DNA of 64,000 nt, from assembly GCF_014196505.1 (NCBI RefSeq), contig NZ_JACIDW010000003.1:434001-498000 (forward strand), written 5' to 3'. The DNA comes from Rhizobium metallidurans (lineage in GTDB: Bacteria; Pseudomonadota; Alphaproteobacteria; Rhizobiales; Rhizobiaceae). The notes below the pieces were generated by a model, which was not told the origin of the DNA, ran no database searches, and was given only the letters and a program-made list of their open reading frames with translations. Shown piece after piece: positions 44,977 to 54,356 of this stretch. Within the stretch, counting starts at the first letter, position 1. Each line of letters opens with the position of its first letter. The position numbers were made by a program, and so were the translations under genes.

Positions 44977-46758
44977 TCAGCCCGCCCGATGCGCATGGGT
45001 GAGCTCGTTGACCTTCTTGATATGCGAGACCGCCGCCTGACCGCCCGCCGTCTTGGTGAAGAGCTCCAGCGTCTCGTCCTCGTGATCACCGACAGGTGTC
45101 AAGGCCTGGTCCATATAGGTCTTGGCATTCTTGTCGCGTGAAATCATCAAGGCGGTGACCGCCAGCCGCGCGATCGTGCCGCCGAGCTTCAGGTGCTTGG
45201 TGATCGTCTCGCCGACGAAGCGAGGCCAGAAGACCAGCGCGCGCTCGCGTGGCATGTCGGGCCGGCGCTCGGACGGATGCTTCAACCGCAACAATCCGCT
45301 CTGTAGCGGATGCACGTTTTCCAGCGGCACGGTGGTCGCGAACGATACCAGCACCTTGACCAGCCGCGCCAGCGGCACCCCTGTCGCCACCGCCCGGCGC
45401 AGCAGCGTCTTCATATGCTCAGGCGAATAGTAGAGCGACCAGGCTTCCTGATAGATGCTCTCCCACTCCTGCTTGCTCATCTTCGGATGTTCGGTGCAGA
45501 CGTGCTCGACATCGTAGATGTTGAGATCCGGATCCATCGCCACGCCCTTGCGGAACAGCGTCTGGTGATCTTCCGAGCCGGGCAGTGGGGTCAGTACGAA
45601 GAACTCGATCACATCGAGCGGCAATTCGTGCTGGATGATCGCGATATCGCGGCGGATGGTATCAGGTGTATCGGCCGGAAAGCCGAGGATATAGCCGGCC
45701 AGCGTCATGATGCCCTGCGCCTTCCAGGCGAGCAGCATCTTGCGATATTCGGTGATCTTGTTCTGGTTCTTCTTGGCCGCCGTGAGATTGTCGGGATTGA
45801 CGTTCTCCAGCCCGATGAACACGCGGGTGACGCCGGCGCGTTTCGATTTCTCGATGAAGTTGGGAATCTTGTGGCAGAGCGTATCGACCTGGATCATCAG
45901 GCCGAGCGGAATGCCATCCTTTTCACGCAGCTCGATCAACCGGTCGAAGATCGCTTCCCAATCCTTGTTGCGGGCGAAGTTGTCGTCGGTGATGAAGAAC
46001 TTGTGGATGCCCTGCGCCCAGTTCATTCGCACCAGCTTCTCGACATCATCAGCCGTGCGGAAGCGCGACTTGCGGCCCTGCACGTTGATGATGGTGCAGA
46101 AGGAACACTGGTAGGGACAGCCGCGCCCGGCGTCGAAGCTGGTGCTCAGTCCAAGCGTCTGCGCGACATTGGTCTTCGGCAGGAACGGAACCGCGGCACC
46201 TTCGATGCTCGGCAGGTCGTTCATGAAATTGTAGAGCGGCGCCAGCGTTCCCGACGCCGCGTCCTGCAGCACCTTGTCGAGCCGCCCCTCGACTTCGCCC
46301 GCGAACATCGAAATGCCCATCTCGCGGCATTCGTCGAGCCCCACGGCGTGGCCGTCGAGCATCGACAGGCATCCGGAGACATGAAAGCCGCCCATCGAGA
46401 CGGGAATGCCGGCTTCGCGGAAAGGCCGGGCGATATCGAGCGCCCGCGGATACTGGTTCGATTGCACGCCGACCAGCGCGACCATGCCGAAATTGTCGTT
46501 TGTTTTCAGCTGCCGCAGCAATGCCGATGTGTTCACCCGGGTATTGGTCTCATCGATGACGGTGATCTCGATGCCGACACCCGGCCCGAGCACCCGCCGC
46601 TCGGCGCAATCGGCGGCAATTCCATAGAGCGCCGCAAGCGAGTTGGATGGGATCATCGCCCGCCACCAGCGGATGACATAGCCGTCGTCGTCATAGTGCG
46701 ACGGCTTGATGAGGATGAGCTGGAAATTCCGGTCAGTCGTCTCGGATTGTTCGCGCAC
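44977..46758 (-). CDS. B12-binding-type radical SAM protein
   Basis: A protein of about 594 aa. N-terminal Rossmann-like cobalamin-binding-type region (FGMVALVGVQSNQYPRALDIARPFREAGIPVSMGGFHVSG) and radical SAM core with CPYQCSFC (CxxxCxxC; SAM-bound 4Fe-4S cluster), then FFITDDNFARN, GVTRVFIGLENVNPDNL, LAGYILGFPADTPDTI. It belongs with BchE/hopanoid-type B12 radical SAM enzymes, but a substrate is not evident. GTG 46758 (VREQSETTDRNFQLILIKPSHYDDDG) is taken as start; GTG 46764 or an upstream ATG are possible. Single gene; sthA lies upstream on the same strand. Confidence 0.85.
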   Translation of the reverse strand: MREQSETTDRNFQLILIKPSHYDDDGYVIRWWRAMIPSNSLAALYGIAADCAERRVLGPGVGIEITVIDETNTRVNTSALLRQLKTNDNFGMVALVGVQSNQYPRALDIARPFREAGIPVSMGGFHVSGCLSMLDGHAVGLDECREMGISMFAGEVEGRLDKVLQDAASGTLAPLYNFMNDLPSIEGAAVPFLPKTNVAQTLGLSTSFDAGRGCPYQCSFCTIINVQGRKSRFRTADDVEKLVRMNWAQGIHKFFITDDNFARNKDWEAIFDRLIELREKDGIPLGLMIQVDTLCHKIPNFIEKSKRAGVTRVFIGLENVNPDNLTAAKKNQNKITEYRKMLLAWKAQGIMTLAGYILGFPADTPDTIRRDIAIIQHELPLDVIEFFVLTPLPGSEDHQTLFRKGVAMDPDLNIYDVEHVCTEHPKMSKQEWESIYQEAWSLYYSPEHMKTLLRRAVATGVPLARLVKVLVSFATTVPLENVHPLQSGLLRLKHPSERRPDMPRERALVFWPRFVGETITKHLKLGGTIARLAVTALMISRDKNAKTYMDQALTPVGDHEDETLELFTKTAGGQAAVSHIKKVNELTHAHRAG

Positions 46759-46947
46759 GGTCACTCGCTGATTAGAGAGCCCCCCAAGTGGCGTGAACGC
46801 TATCAGACGCAGCCGATTATACAAGCTGCGCCTATTACGAGCTTGTCAGGCGCCGCAATGCCTTCATGGAGCCCGTGAAAACCGGACCGATGTCCATTGC
46901 CGCGCTTGCGGACCATGGCGACAGCGCATGGTCCGCGAGCGAAAAGC

Positions 46948-48354
46948 TCAGAGCTCCGACTTGATGTCACCCATCCGGTTCCAGGCATCGAGGCCTGCGA
47001 TCTTGTAGGCTTCGGCGAGAGTCGGATAGTTGAACGTGTTCTCGACGAAATACTCGACCGTTCCCTTGAGGTTGAGCACCGCCTGGCCGATATGCACCAG
47101 CTCGGTCGCGCCTTCGCCGACGATGTGGACGCCGAGCAGGCGGCGCGTCTTGAGCGAGAAGATCAGCTTCAGAAGACCGGTATCGAGGCCCATGATATGG
47201 CCGCGCGAGGTCTCGCGGAAACGCGCGATGCCGCATTCGTAGGGAATGCCGCGTTCCTTCATCTCTTCTTCCGTCAGGCCGCAGGTGGAAATTTCCGGCA
47301 CGGCGTAGATGCCGTAGGGGAAGTATTTCGGCGGCTCCTTGGCGACCGCGCCGACGGCGACGCGCGCCGCGATGCGGCCCTGTTCCATCGACGTCGAAGC
47401 AAGGCTCGGGAAGCCGACGACGTCACCCGCCGCGTAGATCCCGGACACCGAGGTCTCGAACGTCTCGGGATTGACCTTCAGCCGGCCACGGCTGTCCGCC
47501 TCCAGGCCCGCCGCCTTCAGGTTCAGCGCATCGGTGGCGCCCATGCGACCGGCCGCGAACAGCACCATGTCCGTCACCAGTCGGCGACCATTGTCGAGAA
47601 TGAGCTCGACCTTGCCGTCATCGAGCTTCGTGACCTTGTCCGCCTTGGTGCCGAGCATGATCTTCATGTTGCGGTCGCGAAGCTGGTAGGTGAAGTCCTC
47701 GACGATTTCCTTGTCGATGAAGTCGAGCATCGTCGACTTCGGATCGATCAGCGTGACGGCGGTGTCGAGCGCGCTGAAGATCGTGGCATATTCGATGCCG
47801 ATGACGCCGGCGCCGATGACGACCATGGAGCGCGGCAGCTCCTCGATATCGAGAAGCTCGTCGCTGTCGAGAACCGTTCTGTTGTCGAAGGGGATATAGT
47901 CGGGCCGGAACGGCTTGGTGCCGACCGCAAGCAGGATGCTGCCCGCCGAGACGCGCATCACTTCGCCGTCGTCCTTGACGATTTCAAGCGTCGAGGCATC
48001 CACGAAGCTCGCCTTGCCGCGCAGGTGCTGCACGCGGTTGCGGGCGAACTGGTGCTCGAGCACCTCGACTTCGTGGTCGAGCGTGATCAGGAGGCGTCGG
48101 CGCAGATCCTCGGCGCTGATCTCCTGCTTGACCCGGTAGGCCTTGCCGTAGAAACCGCGCTCGCGCCAGCCGGAGAGATTGAGCGCCGTCTCGCGCAACG
48201 TCTTCGACGGGATCGTGCCGGTGTGCACGGAGACGCCGCCGACGCGCTTGCCCTGTTCAATGACGAGCACCTTCTTGCCGAGCTTGGCGGCCTGGATAGC
48301 ACCGCGGCGACCGGCCGGGCCGCTCCCCACAACAACGAGATCGTATTGAAACAT
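46948..48354 (-). CDS. sthA: soluble pyridine nucleotide transhydrogenase (Si-specific)
   Basis: A 468-aa flavoprotein of the disulfide reductase fold: FAD motif YDLVVVGSGPAGRRGAIQAAKLG, second nucleotide motif VIGAGVIGIEYATIFSAL, GIYAAGDVVGFPSLASTSMEQGRIA, and C-terminal dimer domain (HIVGEGATELVHIGQAVLNLKGTVEYFVENTFNYPTLAEAYK). The redox CxxxxC pair of lipoamide/glutathione reductases is replaced by GGVSVHTGTIPSK, as expected for SthA, which only passes hydride between NADPH and NAD. ATG 48354 (MFQYDLVVVGSG) is chosen over longer starts. Confidence 0.92.
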   Translation of the reverse strand: MFQYDLVVVGSGPAGRRGAIQAAKLGKKVLVIEQGKRVGGVSVHTGTIPSKTLRETALNLSGWRERGFYGKAYRVKQEISAEDLRRRLLITLDHEVEVLEHQFARNRVQHLRGKASFVDASTLEIVKDDGEVMRVSAGSILLAVGTKPFRPDYIPFDNRTVLDSDELLDIEELPRSMVVIGAGVIGIEYATIFSALDTAVTLIDPKSTMLDFIDKEIVEDFTYQLRDRNMKIMLGTKADKVTKLDDGKVELILDNGRRLVTDMVLFAAGRMGATDALNLKAAGLEADSRGRLKVNPETFETSVSGIYAAGDVVGFPSLASTSMEQGRIAARVAVGAVAKEPPKYFPYGIYAVPEISTCGLTEEEMKERGIPYECGIARFRETSRGHIMGLDTGLLKLIFSLKTRRLLGVHIVGEGATELVHIGQAVLNLKGTVEYFVENTFNYPTLAEAYKIAGLDAWNRMGDIKSEL

Positions 48355-48583
48355 TGAGCCTGGTCCCGATTGGAAAGCTGGAATCATTTTGCGACGCAAA
48401 ATGGCGCGTTCACAGGTATCCGGTCAATGTTGCAGATTGATTTACGCCCGAATATTAGGAATGGGCGAGGCAAACTTGGGGCGGGATACATCGGCCGATG
48501 AAGTCCTTCGCCGACGATGAGAAAGAGCAGGTCCGCCCACAATAGCCGGCTTTCGCGGCGCGAGGAAAATTCGCCCGGCGTTT

Positions 48584-49393
48584 TCAGATCAGCCGCAGCC
48601 CCTTGAGGCTGACATGGCCATCCTTGCCGATGATGATGTGGTCGTGCACCGTGATCCCAAGCGGCTTTGCGGTATCGATGATCATCTTGGTCATGTCGAT
48701 ATCGGCGCGCGACGGTGTCGGGTCGCCGGACGGGTGGTTGTGGACCAAAATGATCGCGGTGGCCGAAAGCTCCAGCGCGCGGCGCACCACTTCGCGCGGA
48801 TAGACAGGCGTATGATCGACCGTGCCATGCCCCTGCACTTCGTCGGCGATCAGCGCGTTGCGCTTGTCGAGGAAGAGAATCCGGAACTGCTCGCGCGTTT
48901 CATGCGCCATGGCGGCGTGGCAGTATTCGATCACGGACGACCAGGACGACAGCACCTGCTTGCCGCGCAGTTCGCTCTTCAGCGTCCGATGCGCGATCGC
49001 CGAGATCAGCTTCAGGTCGAGCGCAACCGCCTCGCCGACGCCCTTCACCTCCTGCAGCAGCGCGATCGGCGCGCCGAAGACGGCTGCGAGCGATCCGAAG
49101 CGCTCGAGCAGGGCCTTGGCGATCGGTTTCGTATCGCGGCGCGGGATCAGCCGGAACAGCATCAGCTCCAGCATCTCGTAATCGGCAAGCGCGGTATCGC
49201 CATGATCGCGGAAACGCTGGCGCAGCCGCTCGCGGTGGCCGTGGTAGTGCTCTTCCTTGGCAGGCGGTGCCGTGAGCGCGGCAGGCTTGCCGGCCTGCTC
49301 GGCGAAAAAGGACCGCTCGTCCATGCCATCGTCCTCGTCCGCCGCGAAAGGCAGCCCAAGGTCTTCGGAATGGGGAACCGGTCCTTTTGCCAT
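48584..49393 (-). CDS. radC: RadC-family JAMM-domain protein
   Basis: A 269-aa protein: disordered N-terminus, helix-hairpin-helix region ([51 protein letters not shown]) and C-terminal JAMM metallo-domain with [18 protein letters not shown] (HxH...D zinc motif). The old link to DNA repair is doubtful; the biochemical role is unknown. The start ATG 49393 lies 7 bases past the map stop, so radC is probably translated from the map transcript. Confidence 0.93.
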   Translation of the reverse strand: MAKGPVPHSEDLGLPFAADEDDGMDERSFFAEQAGKPAALTAPPAKEEHYHGHRERLRQRFRDHGDTALADYEMLELMLFRLIPRRDTKPIAKALLERFGSLAAVFGAPIALLQEVKGVGEAVALDLKLISAIAHRTLKSELRGKQVLSSWSSVIEYCHAAMAHETREQFRILFLDKRNALIADEVQGHGTVDHTPVYPREVVRRALELSATAIILVHNHPSGDPTPSRADIDMTKMIIDTAKPLGITVHDHIIIGKDGHVSLKGLRLI

Positions 49394-49400
49394 CAGCGGC

Positions 49401-50237
49401 TCATTTTGTGAGGGGGGGCAGGCCCGGGCGGTCCAGTCCGCCGGGCGACAGCGTGAAGATCTCGCAGCCATCGGCGGTGACGCCGACCGTGTGCTCGTAT
49501 TGCGCCGACAGCGACCGGTCGCGGGTAACGGCGGTCCAGCCATCGGCCAGCACCTTCACATGCGGGCGGCCGAGGTTGATCATCGGCTCGATCGTGAAGA
49601 TCATGCCCTCGCGCAGTTCCGGTCCCTCGCTGGCGCGGCCGTAATGCAGGATATTCGGGCTGTCGTGAAACAGCGCGCCGACCCCGTGGCCGCAGAAATC
49701 GCGCACCACCGAGCAGCGCTCGGCTTCGGCATAGGTCTGGATCGCCTCGCCGATGGCGCCGGTTCGCGCACCGGGGCGCACGGCCGCGATCCCGCGCATC
49801 AGCGATTCATAGGTCACCTCGAGCAGCCGCTCGGCGGCGCGCTTGACCGTGCCGACCGTGTACATCCGGCTGGAATCGCCATGCCAGCCATCGACCACAT
49901 AGGTGACGTCGATATTGACGATATCGCCCTCGCGCAAAGGCTTGGCATCAGGAATGCCGTGGCACACGACATGGTTGATCGAGGTGCAGGTGGATTTCGT
50001 ATAGCCGCGGTAATTGAGCGTCGCCGGAACCGCGCCGTTCTCAAGCCCGAAATCGAAGACGAACCGATCGATCGCATCGGTCGTGACACCCGGCTTGACG
50101 ATATCGGCGAGCGCATCGAGACACCGGGCGGTGACCTGGCACGCCTTGCGCATGCCCGTGAAGGCATCGGCGCCGTAGAGCCTGATGGCGCCGGTATTCT
50201 TGGATGGCGCGGAGGAGGCTTCGATATAGTTTACCAT
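49401..50237 (-). CDS. map: methionine aminopeptidase type I
   Basis: A 278-aa metalloprotease removing initiator Met. Metal ligands visible in order: [26 protein letters not shown] (two Asp), [19 protein letters not shown] (His), IFTIEPMI (Glu) and AQYEHTVGV (Glu). ATG 50237 ([22 protein letters not shown]) matches the usual rhizobial start; ATG 50267 also in frame. radC follows on the same strand. The cspA gene lies upstream with its own terminator. Confidence 0.94.
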   Translation of the reverse strand: MVNYIEASSAPSKNTGAIRLYGADAFTGMRKACQVTARCLDALADIVKPGVTTDAIDRFVFDFGLENGAVPATLNYRGYTKSTCTSINHVVCHGIPDAKPLREGDIVNIDVTYVVDGWHGDSSRMYTVGTVKRAAERLLEVTYESLMRGIAAVRPGARTGAIGEAIQTYAEAERCSVVRDFCGHGVGALFHDSPNILHYGRASEGPELREGMIFTIEPMINLGRPHVKVLADGWTAVTRDRSLSAQYEHTVGVTADGCEIFTLSPGGLDRPGLPPLTK

Positions 50238-50389
50238 TGCGGGGGCCTTAGCGGAAATTGTCGTCATACATAATGCAGCTATGCCGGGTTCGTCCATTGC
50301 GATCAATGGGGGAGGCCGATTTAAGGTACCACGCCCTCATCGCACGGGAACCCGATCCAGCCGCCCGGCACCAGCAAGCCGGAAAACGA

Positions 50390-50416
50390 AAACGGCGCCC
50401 TTGCGGAGCGCCGTTT
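50390..50416 (-). terminator. rho-independent terminator after cspA
   Basis: On the minus strand AAACGGCGC...GCGCCGTTT followed by TTCGTTTTCC, 28 bases past the cspA stop. Confidence 0.85.
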
Positions 50417-50444
50417 CGCAGTCCTGCCGAGGCAGAAACCGAAA

Positions 50445-50657
50445 TCAGTTGGCCGAGATGTTGACGGCCTTCGGGCCCTTGCCCATGCGATCCGGCTCGG
50501 TGTCGAAGGTAACCTGCTGGCCTTCGCGGAGCGACTGGATGCCGGAAGCCTGGAGAGCGGAGATGTGAACGAATACGTCCTTCGCACCGCCATCAGGAGT
50601 GATGAAACCAAAACCCTTGTCCTGGTTGAAGAATTTTACGACGCCTTTGGTGGCCAT
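50445..50657 (-). CDS. cspA: cold-shock protein CspA family
   Basis: A 70-aa single cold-shock domain: [20 protein letters not shown] (RNP1 KGFGFI) and [10 protein letters not shown] (RNP2 VFVHI), then [25 protein letters not shown]. Binds single-stranded RNA/DNA as an RNA chaperone. GGAAAAGGACC gives a ribosome site before ATG 50657. The preceding untranslated stretch on this strand is long, as in cold-shock mRNAs. Confidence 0.95.
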   Translation of the reverse strand: MATKGVVKFFNQDKGFGFITPDGGAKDVFVHISALQASGIQSLREGQQVTFDTEPDRMGKGPKAVNISAN

Positions 50658-51128
50658 TGGGATAGGTCCTTTTCCCTGTAGTCTGTCTGGTATCCATCCC
50701 CCCGAAAGGAAATGGACGGCTTTCACTTTCGCGCTCCCTCATCTTAACTCAGCGCGCGAAGGGTCAGTCGAGTAGTTCACGAACGGGGAAAGAACGTCTA
50801 CGCACGTGAGGTCCCCCCACGCCACCCTCCCGCGGGGAGGGCTCAGCCACATCAGTCCAGTCACCGGCATGCAAATGCCCGAGTACACAATTGGTGCCAG
50901 TAAACGGAGCAAAATGCAAGCGACATTATTCTGACACCTGCCGCTCCAAACCGGGAATGGCCAAAGATTCAAGCACTTGACGATTGGTAACCGCGAGCCG
51001 CCACCGCTGGCCCATTCCTGGAATCCGTCTCGCAACGGCACGCTTTCATGCCCGATCGATGCGAATGCCCAGACGATGGGCGACTGCCCGGTAAAGGCGA
51101 GCCGGATTCCCGGTAAAGGTGAGTGGGG
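50658..51128. other. gene-free stretch: cspA leader and palindrome
   Basis: No supported gene. The part next to cspA should hold its 5' untranslated leader and promoter. At 50825-50841 there is a palindrome CCCTCCC-gc-GGGGAGGG of the kind repeated in this window (see 52273 and 55285). At 51091-51122 a short imperfect direct repeat CGGTAAAGGYGAG occurs twice, about 23 bases apart. Open frames here on either strand have no protein-like features. Confidence 0.5.
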
Positions 51129-51332
51129 TCAGCGCGCGGCGCCGGCGCCGAGCTTCTGCTGCACCATGTCGGCGCTTCCGCGTACATAGGAGACCGTGGG
51201 CTTGCCGGCGGCGTCTGCGACCGCGTAGGCGATGATCGTCACGTCTTCCTCATAGGTCGAGACATAGAGCACCTGGGCGGGGTTGACGTAGATCGTATGA
51301 TTATGGGTGTTCTTGAAGCCGACGAATGCCAT
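51129..51332 (-). CDS. hypothetical 67-aa protein
   Basis: MAFVGFKNTHNHTIYVNPAQ starts a small soluble, beta-rich protein (VLYVSTYEEDVTIIAYAVADAAGKPTVSYVRGSADMVQQKL). The form 'Asn-Pro-xx-Val-xx-Val followed by a strand and a C-terminal helix' loosely recalls FlbD/YlzI-type small proteins, but this is a weak analogy. Good ribosome site GGAGAC 4-9 bases before the ATG. No family assigned. Confidence 0.65.
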   Translation of the reverse strand: MAFVGFKNTHNHTIYVNPAQVLYVSTYEEDVTIIAYAVADAAGKPTVSYVRGSADMVQQKLGAGAAR

Positions 51333-51462
51333 GAAAGTCTCCTGCGTGTCTCGCGGTCAGATATGCCACGCGGGCGTTGACGCAAGTTTAACGCGATGTC
51401 GGCGGGCGGGGCGCTGGGGGCGCTGGGGCGCCGGGGCGGTGGCGATCGCGATCGCGATCGCA

Positions 51463-51933
51463 TCAGGGTGTGGCCTGCGCTTCCTCCCGCGGGTGCCCGA
51501 GGAACGATGGCGCTTTCTCGGCGATAAGGGCAAGTGTCTCATCAAGGCAGGCGAGCGCCGGGGCGTTGCCGACAAGGCAATCACGGGCGATCGACACCGT
51601 GTTGCCGCGCAGGCCCGGCGTCAGGAGGTCAAGGAGCCGGAACATCGCGCCGTGCTCCCCATCGCGGGCGTCGGCGCAGACCATCCCGGCCCAGCCGAGA
51701 TAGTCGCTGAAGCAGGGTGTGTATTCCGAGGGCAGCGTATGGACGCAGGCGAGCTTGCATCCCTTGACGGCGATGCGCTGGCAGGCGCGAGCGCGGCGGC
51801 AGCGGTTGATCGGGCAGGTTTCGACCGGCATGGACAGCATCTCCGATGTCCTCGCCGCCAGCGCAACGATCAACTCGAGACCGAGGCGGTCCCTGAGGTC
51901 CTTGCCGGGATTTTCATGAGCGTGCTGCGGCAT
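51463..51933 (-). CDS. hypothetical cysteine-rich protein (156 aa)
   Basis: A 156-aa protein with a helical N-terminus (DLRDRLGLELIVALAARTSEML) and a Cys/Arg-rich centre CPINRCRRARACQRIAVKGCKLACV, five Cys within about 25 residues, and another Cys near SEYTPCFSDYLGWAGMVC. The spacing Cx4Cx5Cx7Cx3C could bind zinc or a cluster. AGAGGA lies 5-10 bases before the ATG and codon use is core-like, so translation is likely. No family recognised; no signal peptide. Confidence 0.65.
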   Translation of the reverse strand: MPQHAHENPGKDLRDRLGLELIVALAARTSEMLSMPVETCPINRCRRARACQRIAVKGCKLACVHTLPSEYTPCFSDYLGWAGMVCADARDGEHGAMFRLLDLLTPGLRGNTVSIARDCLVGNAPALACLDETLALIAEKAPSFLGHPREEAQATP

Positions 51934-52156
51934 TGCGGTCCTCTTCGGCTCCGGCGCGCGGCGATGCCGTCACGCGGCTGGTTTCACCCGTGGTTTGCTG
52001 GTTCAGGCTTCACTCGGACGGGGCGCTGGAAATCACCTCGATTGAGTAAAAAAATATGGTGCCTTCCAGCACCCCGTTCGGCGGTTTATGAACGCAACTC
52101 CGGTCTCTCTGCCTTTCCGCCCAACTTCGCGGCGGAACCATGTGTGCCTCACAGGC

Positions 52157-52175
52157 ACGTCCGGGCTCGACCCGG
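52157..52175. repeat. short palindromic unit GTCCGGG-N5-CCCGGAC
   Basis: Perfect 7-bp arms around CTCGA. GGGTCGAGCCCGG-type palindromes are a frequent class of intergenic repeat in rhizobial genomes (general knowledge). Only one copy is seen in this window. Confidence 0.45.
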
Positions 52176-52272
52176 ACCCGTCTTGCGACAGGACCCGTCG
52201 TCACCGGAGGGAGACCATTTTCTGCGAACCCCGGATGAGAGAGCTTGCGTCCTCCTCAAACACCCGGCGCCG

Positions 52273-52316
52273 ACCCCACCTCGCCGGCACGCCTGCCGGT
52301 GTATCCGCGGTGGGGT
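52273..52316. repeat. 44-bp nested palindrome
   Basis: Outer arms ACCCCACC / GGTGGGGT and inner arms CCGGCA / TGCCGG, which would form a long hairpin. Similar in style to the C/G-run palindromes at 50825 and 55285. Confidence 0.6.
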
Positions 52317-52631
52317 GAGGGGATGATGGCATGGGTGGGGAGGGTGGGGAAAATTGGGGCAGCTATTTTCTTGAAAGAATGGCATACGCCCGTCCGCAAC
52401 CAGCCTGCAAAAAGACTGGCAGTTCTTGACACGTAGACGGTCGATGGTCGGCATCAGAGCACGGCCGAACGTTAGCCCATTTCGAGCTCAAGCCAAATGT
52501 GGGCTATTGGCGGTATTTGTGCATATCGCAGACTAGATATCCGCAAGTTTACATACTACAACGCCAACGACTGGTTGTGATGTCATGTGCATCGCACTAA
52601 AGAAGATAAGTGTGTCGATGCGGGGGTTGCA

Positions 52632-54215
52632 GTGGAATATCAGGCTTACTCTATCCGTAAAATTCTGGATGCCGCCACCAGCGGCGAAATACGAATACCT
52701 GCATTCCAGCGTGGTTTTGTATGGGAGATGGATAGAGTAGCCCATCTCCTCGACAGCATCTACAAGGGATATCCATTCGGCTCACTTCTCTTTTGGCGCA
52801 CCAAGCAGCAACTAGCTGCTGAGCGTAGGCTGGGCACCTTTATATTGCCTGCTCCACAGGCCGAGTATCCGATCGACTACGTGCTTGATGGCCAGCAGCG
52901 TTTGACATCAATCTTCACTGTATTTCAGAATGAGCTAAAGCCGGAACCCAATCCTGAGTGGACGGACATCTATTTCGACCTAAATGCAGGCGACAACCCT
53001 CAAGACAGTGCCTTCCTAGCGCTGGAAAACGTCGAGGAGGCAGAGCGTCATAGATATTTCCCGATGCGTGTCTTGTTTGATTCTGTTGGCTACCGAGCCA
53101 ACACTGATCATCTGGACAAAGCAAAAATCGCGGTCATCGACAAGCTGCAGGAGAAGTTCAAGGAAGTCACAATTCCGGTTCAAGTCCTGAAGAGTGAGGA
53201 TCGTTCGATCGTCGCAATTGTGTTCGAGAGGATTAACCATCTGGGCGTCGCGCTGGATACAATGCAACTTCTGTCTGCGTGGACGTGGAGCGAGGATTTT
53301 GACCTTCTGGATAAATTTCGCGACCTGCGGGACGAATTGTCAGACTTCGGGTTTGCCGGCGTGGGAGACGACTCCGATCTTATCCTGAGTTGCGTTGCTG
53401 GAATTTTGGCAAAGGAGCCCGGCCCCGAAACGCTCCTAGCCCTAAATGGAGCAGACGTCCGTGCGCAGTTCCCACGTGTCGAACAAGGCATACGTGGTGC
53501 GATCGACTTTCTGAGAACGCAGCTAAAGGTGGTGAATCTAAAGCTCCTACCTTACCCGTCCATGCTTGTACCGCTGGCAGTGTTCTTCGCCGAGCCCGAG
53601 GGCAAGGACGTCGTGTATAATTCCGCGACCTATCAGCGTTTGAAACGGTGGTTCTGGCGGACTTGTTTTTCTGCTAGATATTCCAGTCAGACACGCAAGA
53701 CGACCATTCACGATATTCAGCAGGTAGAGCTTCTAAAAAATGGTCAACCAAATACCTTTGGCGATATTGATGTGAAGATCGACGAAACATTCTTCAGGAA
53801 TTCGTTTCGTGTCGGCGCAGCCGCTACCAAGACATTTGTGTTGTTATTGTCTAATAACTCGCCAAGAAGCTTGTTGTCCGGCAAGCAAATCGATTTAGAC
53901 AAAGTGCTGCAGAGCTACAATAGATCTGAATTTCATCACACTTATCCGCGAGCATTTTTGCGAGACCAGGGATATGAAGAAGCATCTATAAATATGCTGG
54001 CGAACTTCTGCTTTCTAAGCGGCGCAGAAAATAGGAATATTGGCAAGAAAAAGCCCTCGGTTTACCTGAGCGACTTGGGAGGCCCAGAGCATAATATCGA
54101 GGAGACACTCGCGTCCGCTTTCTGCAAAGCCGAGGAGTTTAACGACGACTATGAGTTTTTCTTGAAGGGTCGGCTGGCACGGCTTGTTGCCTTCGCGGAA
54201 AAACTAATGGGCTGA
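52632..54215 (+). CDS. DUF262 + HNH-like nuclease protein (GmrSD/SspE-type, orphan)
   Basis: About 527 aa. The N-terminal DUF262 domain shows IRIPAFQRGFVW (about 20-31), YPIDYVLDGQQRLTSIF (DGQQR near 86-90, the nucleotide-handling motif) and VFERINHLGVALDTMQLL. The C-terminal region has EFHHTYPRAFLRD (His436-His437) with NMLANFCFLSGAENRNIGKKKP, an HNH/DUF1524-like arrangement. DUF262+DUF1524 proteins include GmrSD type IV restriction and SspE of phosphorothioate defence, all anti-phage nucleases; no partner genes are visible here. GTG 52632 (GGGGG upstream) is a likely start. Visibly AT-richer with rare codons (ATA, CTA, AGA), suggesting transfer. Confidence 0.78.
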   Translation: MEYQAYSIRKILDAATSGEIRIPAFQRGFVWEMDRVAHLLDSIYKGYPFGSLLFWRTKQQLAAERRLGTFILPAPQAEYPIDYVLDGQQRLTSIFTVFQNELKPEPNPEWTDIYFDLNAGDNPQDSAFLALENVEEAERHRYFPMRVLFDSVGYRANTDHLDKAKIAVIDKLQEKFKEVTIPVQVLKSEDRSIVAIVFERINHLGVALDTMQLLSAWTWSEDFDLLDKFRDLRDELSDFGFAGVGDDSDLILSCVAGILAKEPGPETLLALNGADVRAQFPRVEQGIRGAIDFLRTQLKVVNLKLLPYPSMLVPLAVFFAEPEGKDVVYNSATYQRLKRWFWRTCFSARYSSQTRKTTIHDIQQVELLKNGQPNTFGDIDVKIDETFFRNSFRVGAAATKTFVLLLSNNSPRSLLSGKQIDLDKVLQSYNRSEFHHTYPRAFLRDQGYEEASINMLANFCFLSGAENRNIGKKKPSVYLSDLGGPEHNIEETLASAFCKAEEFNDDYEFFLKGRLARLVAFAEKLMG

Positions 54216-54227
54216 TACTAAAATGAA

Positions 54228-54248
54228 TGACGTTTCTCGATAACGTCA
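54228..54248 (+). terminator. hairpin after DUF262 gene
   Basis: Perfect TGACGTT / AACGTCA arms with a 7-nt loop, 12 bases after the stop, then AATTTGG. Weak T run; terminator role probable. Confidence 0.45.
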
Positions 54249-54356
54249 ATTTGGTACCCTTAACATAATCGTTTTACTCACGCCCTCGATTGTCGGGCCG
54301 AGGGGGAAAGAGGCGCTTGTCCGTGCAACGACTTGAAGGCTCTCGCAGCTGGCAGC

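Larger units (their letters stand above)
51934..52631. other. long gene-free stretch with palindromes, boundary of AT-rich segment
   Basis: No convincing gene in about 700 bases. Up to about 52320 it is GC-rich and carries two palindromic units (52157-52175 and 52273-52316). From about 52340 on it is visibly AT-richer, continuous with the DUF262 gene. An interrupted inverted repeat TAGCCCA-N20-TGGGCTA lies at 52473-52506, about 125 bases before that gene. This could be a promoter/operator zone or a border of acquired DNA. Confidence 0.5.

Noticed and set aside
47284..47334. Possibility that sthA is inactive for lack of the redox cysteine pair
   Set aside because: Absence of CxxxxC is normal for soluble transhydrogenases, which do not use a disulfide.
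50739..51041. 100-aa minus-strand frame upstream of cspA
   Set aside because: It lies across the likely cspA leader and a palindrome and has no protein-like features.
51307..52326. 339-aa plus-strand frame
   Set aside because: Antisense to the cysteine-rich gene and crossing two palindromes; Arg/Pro/Gly-rich shadow composition.
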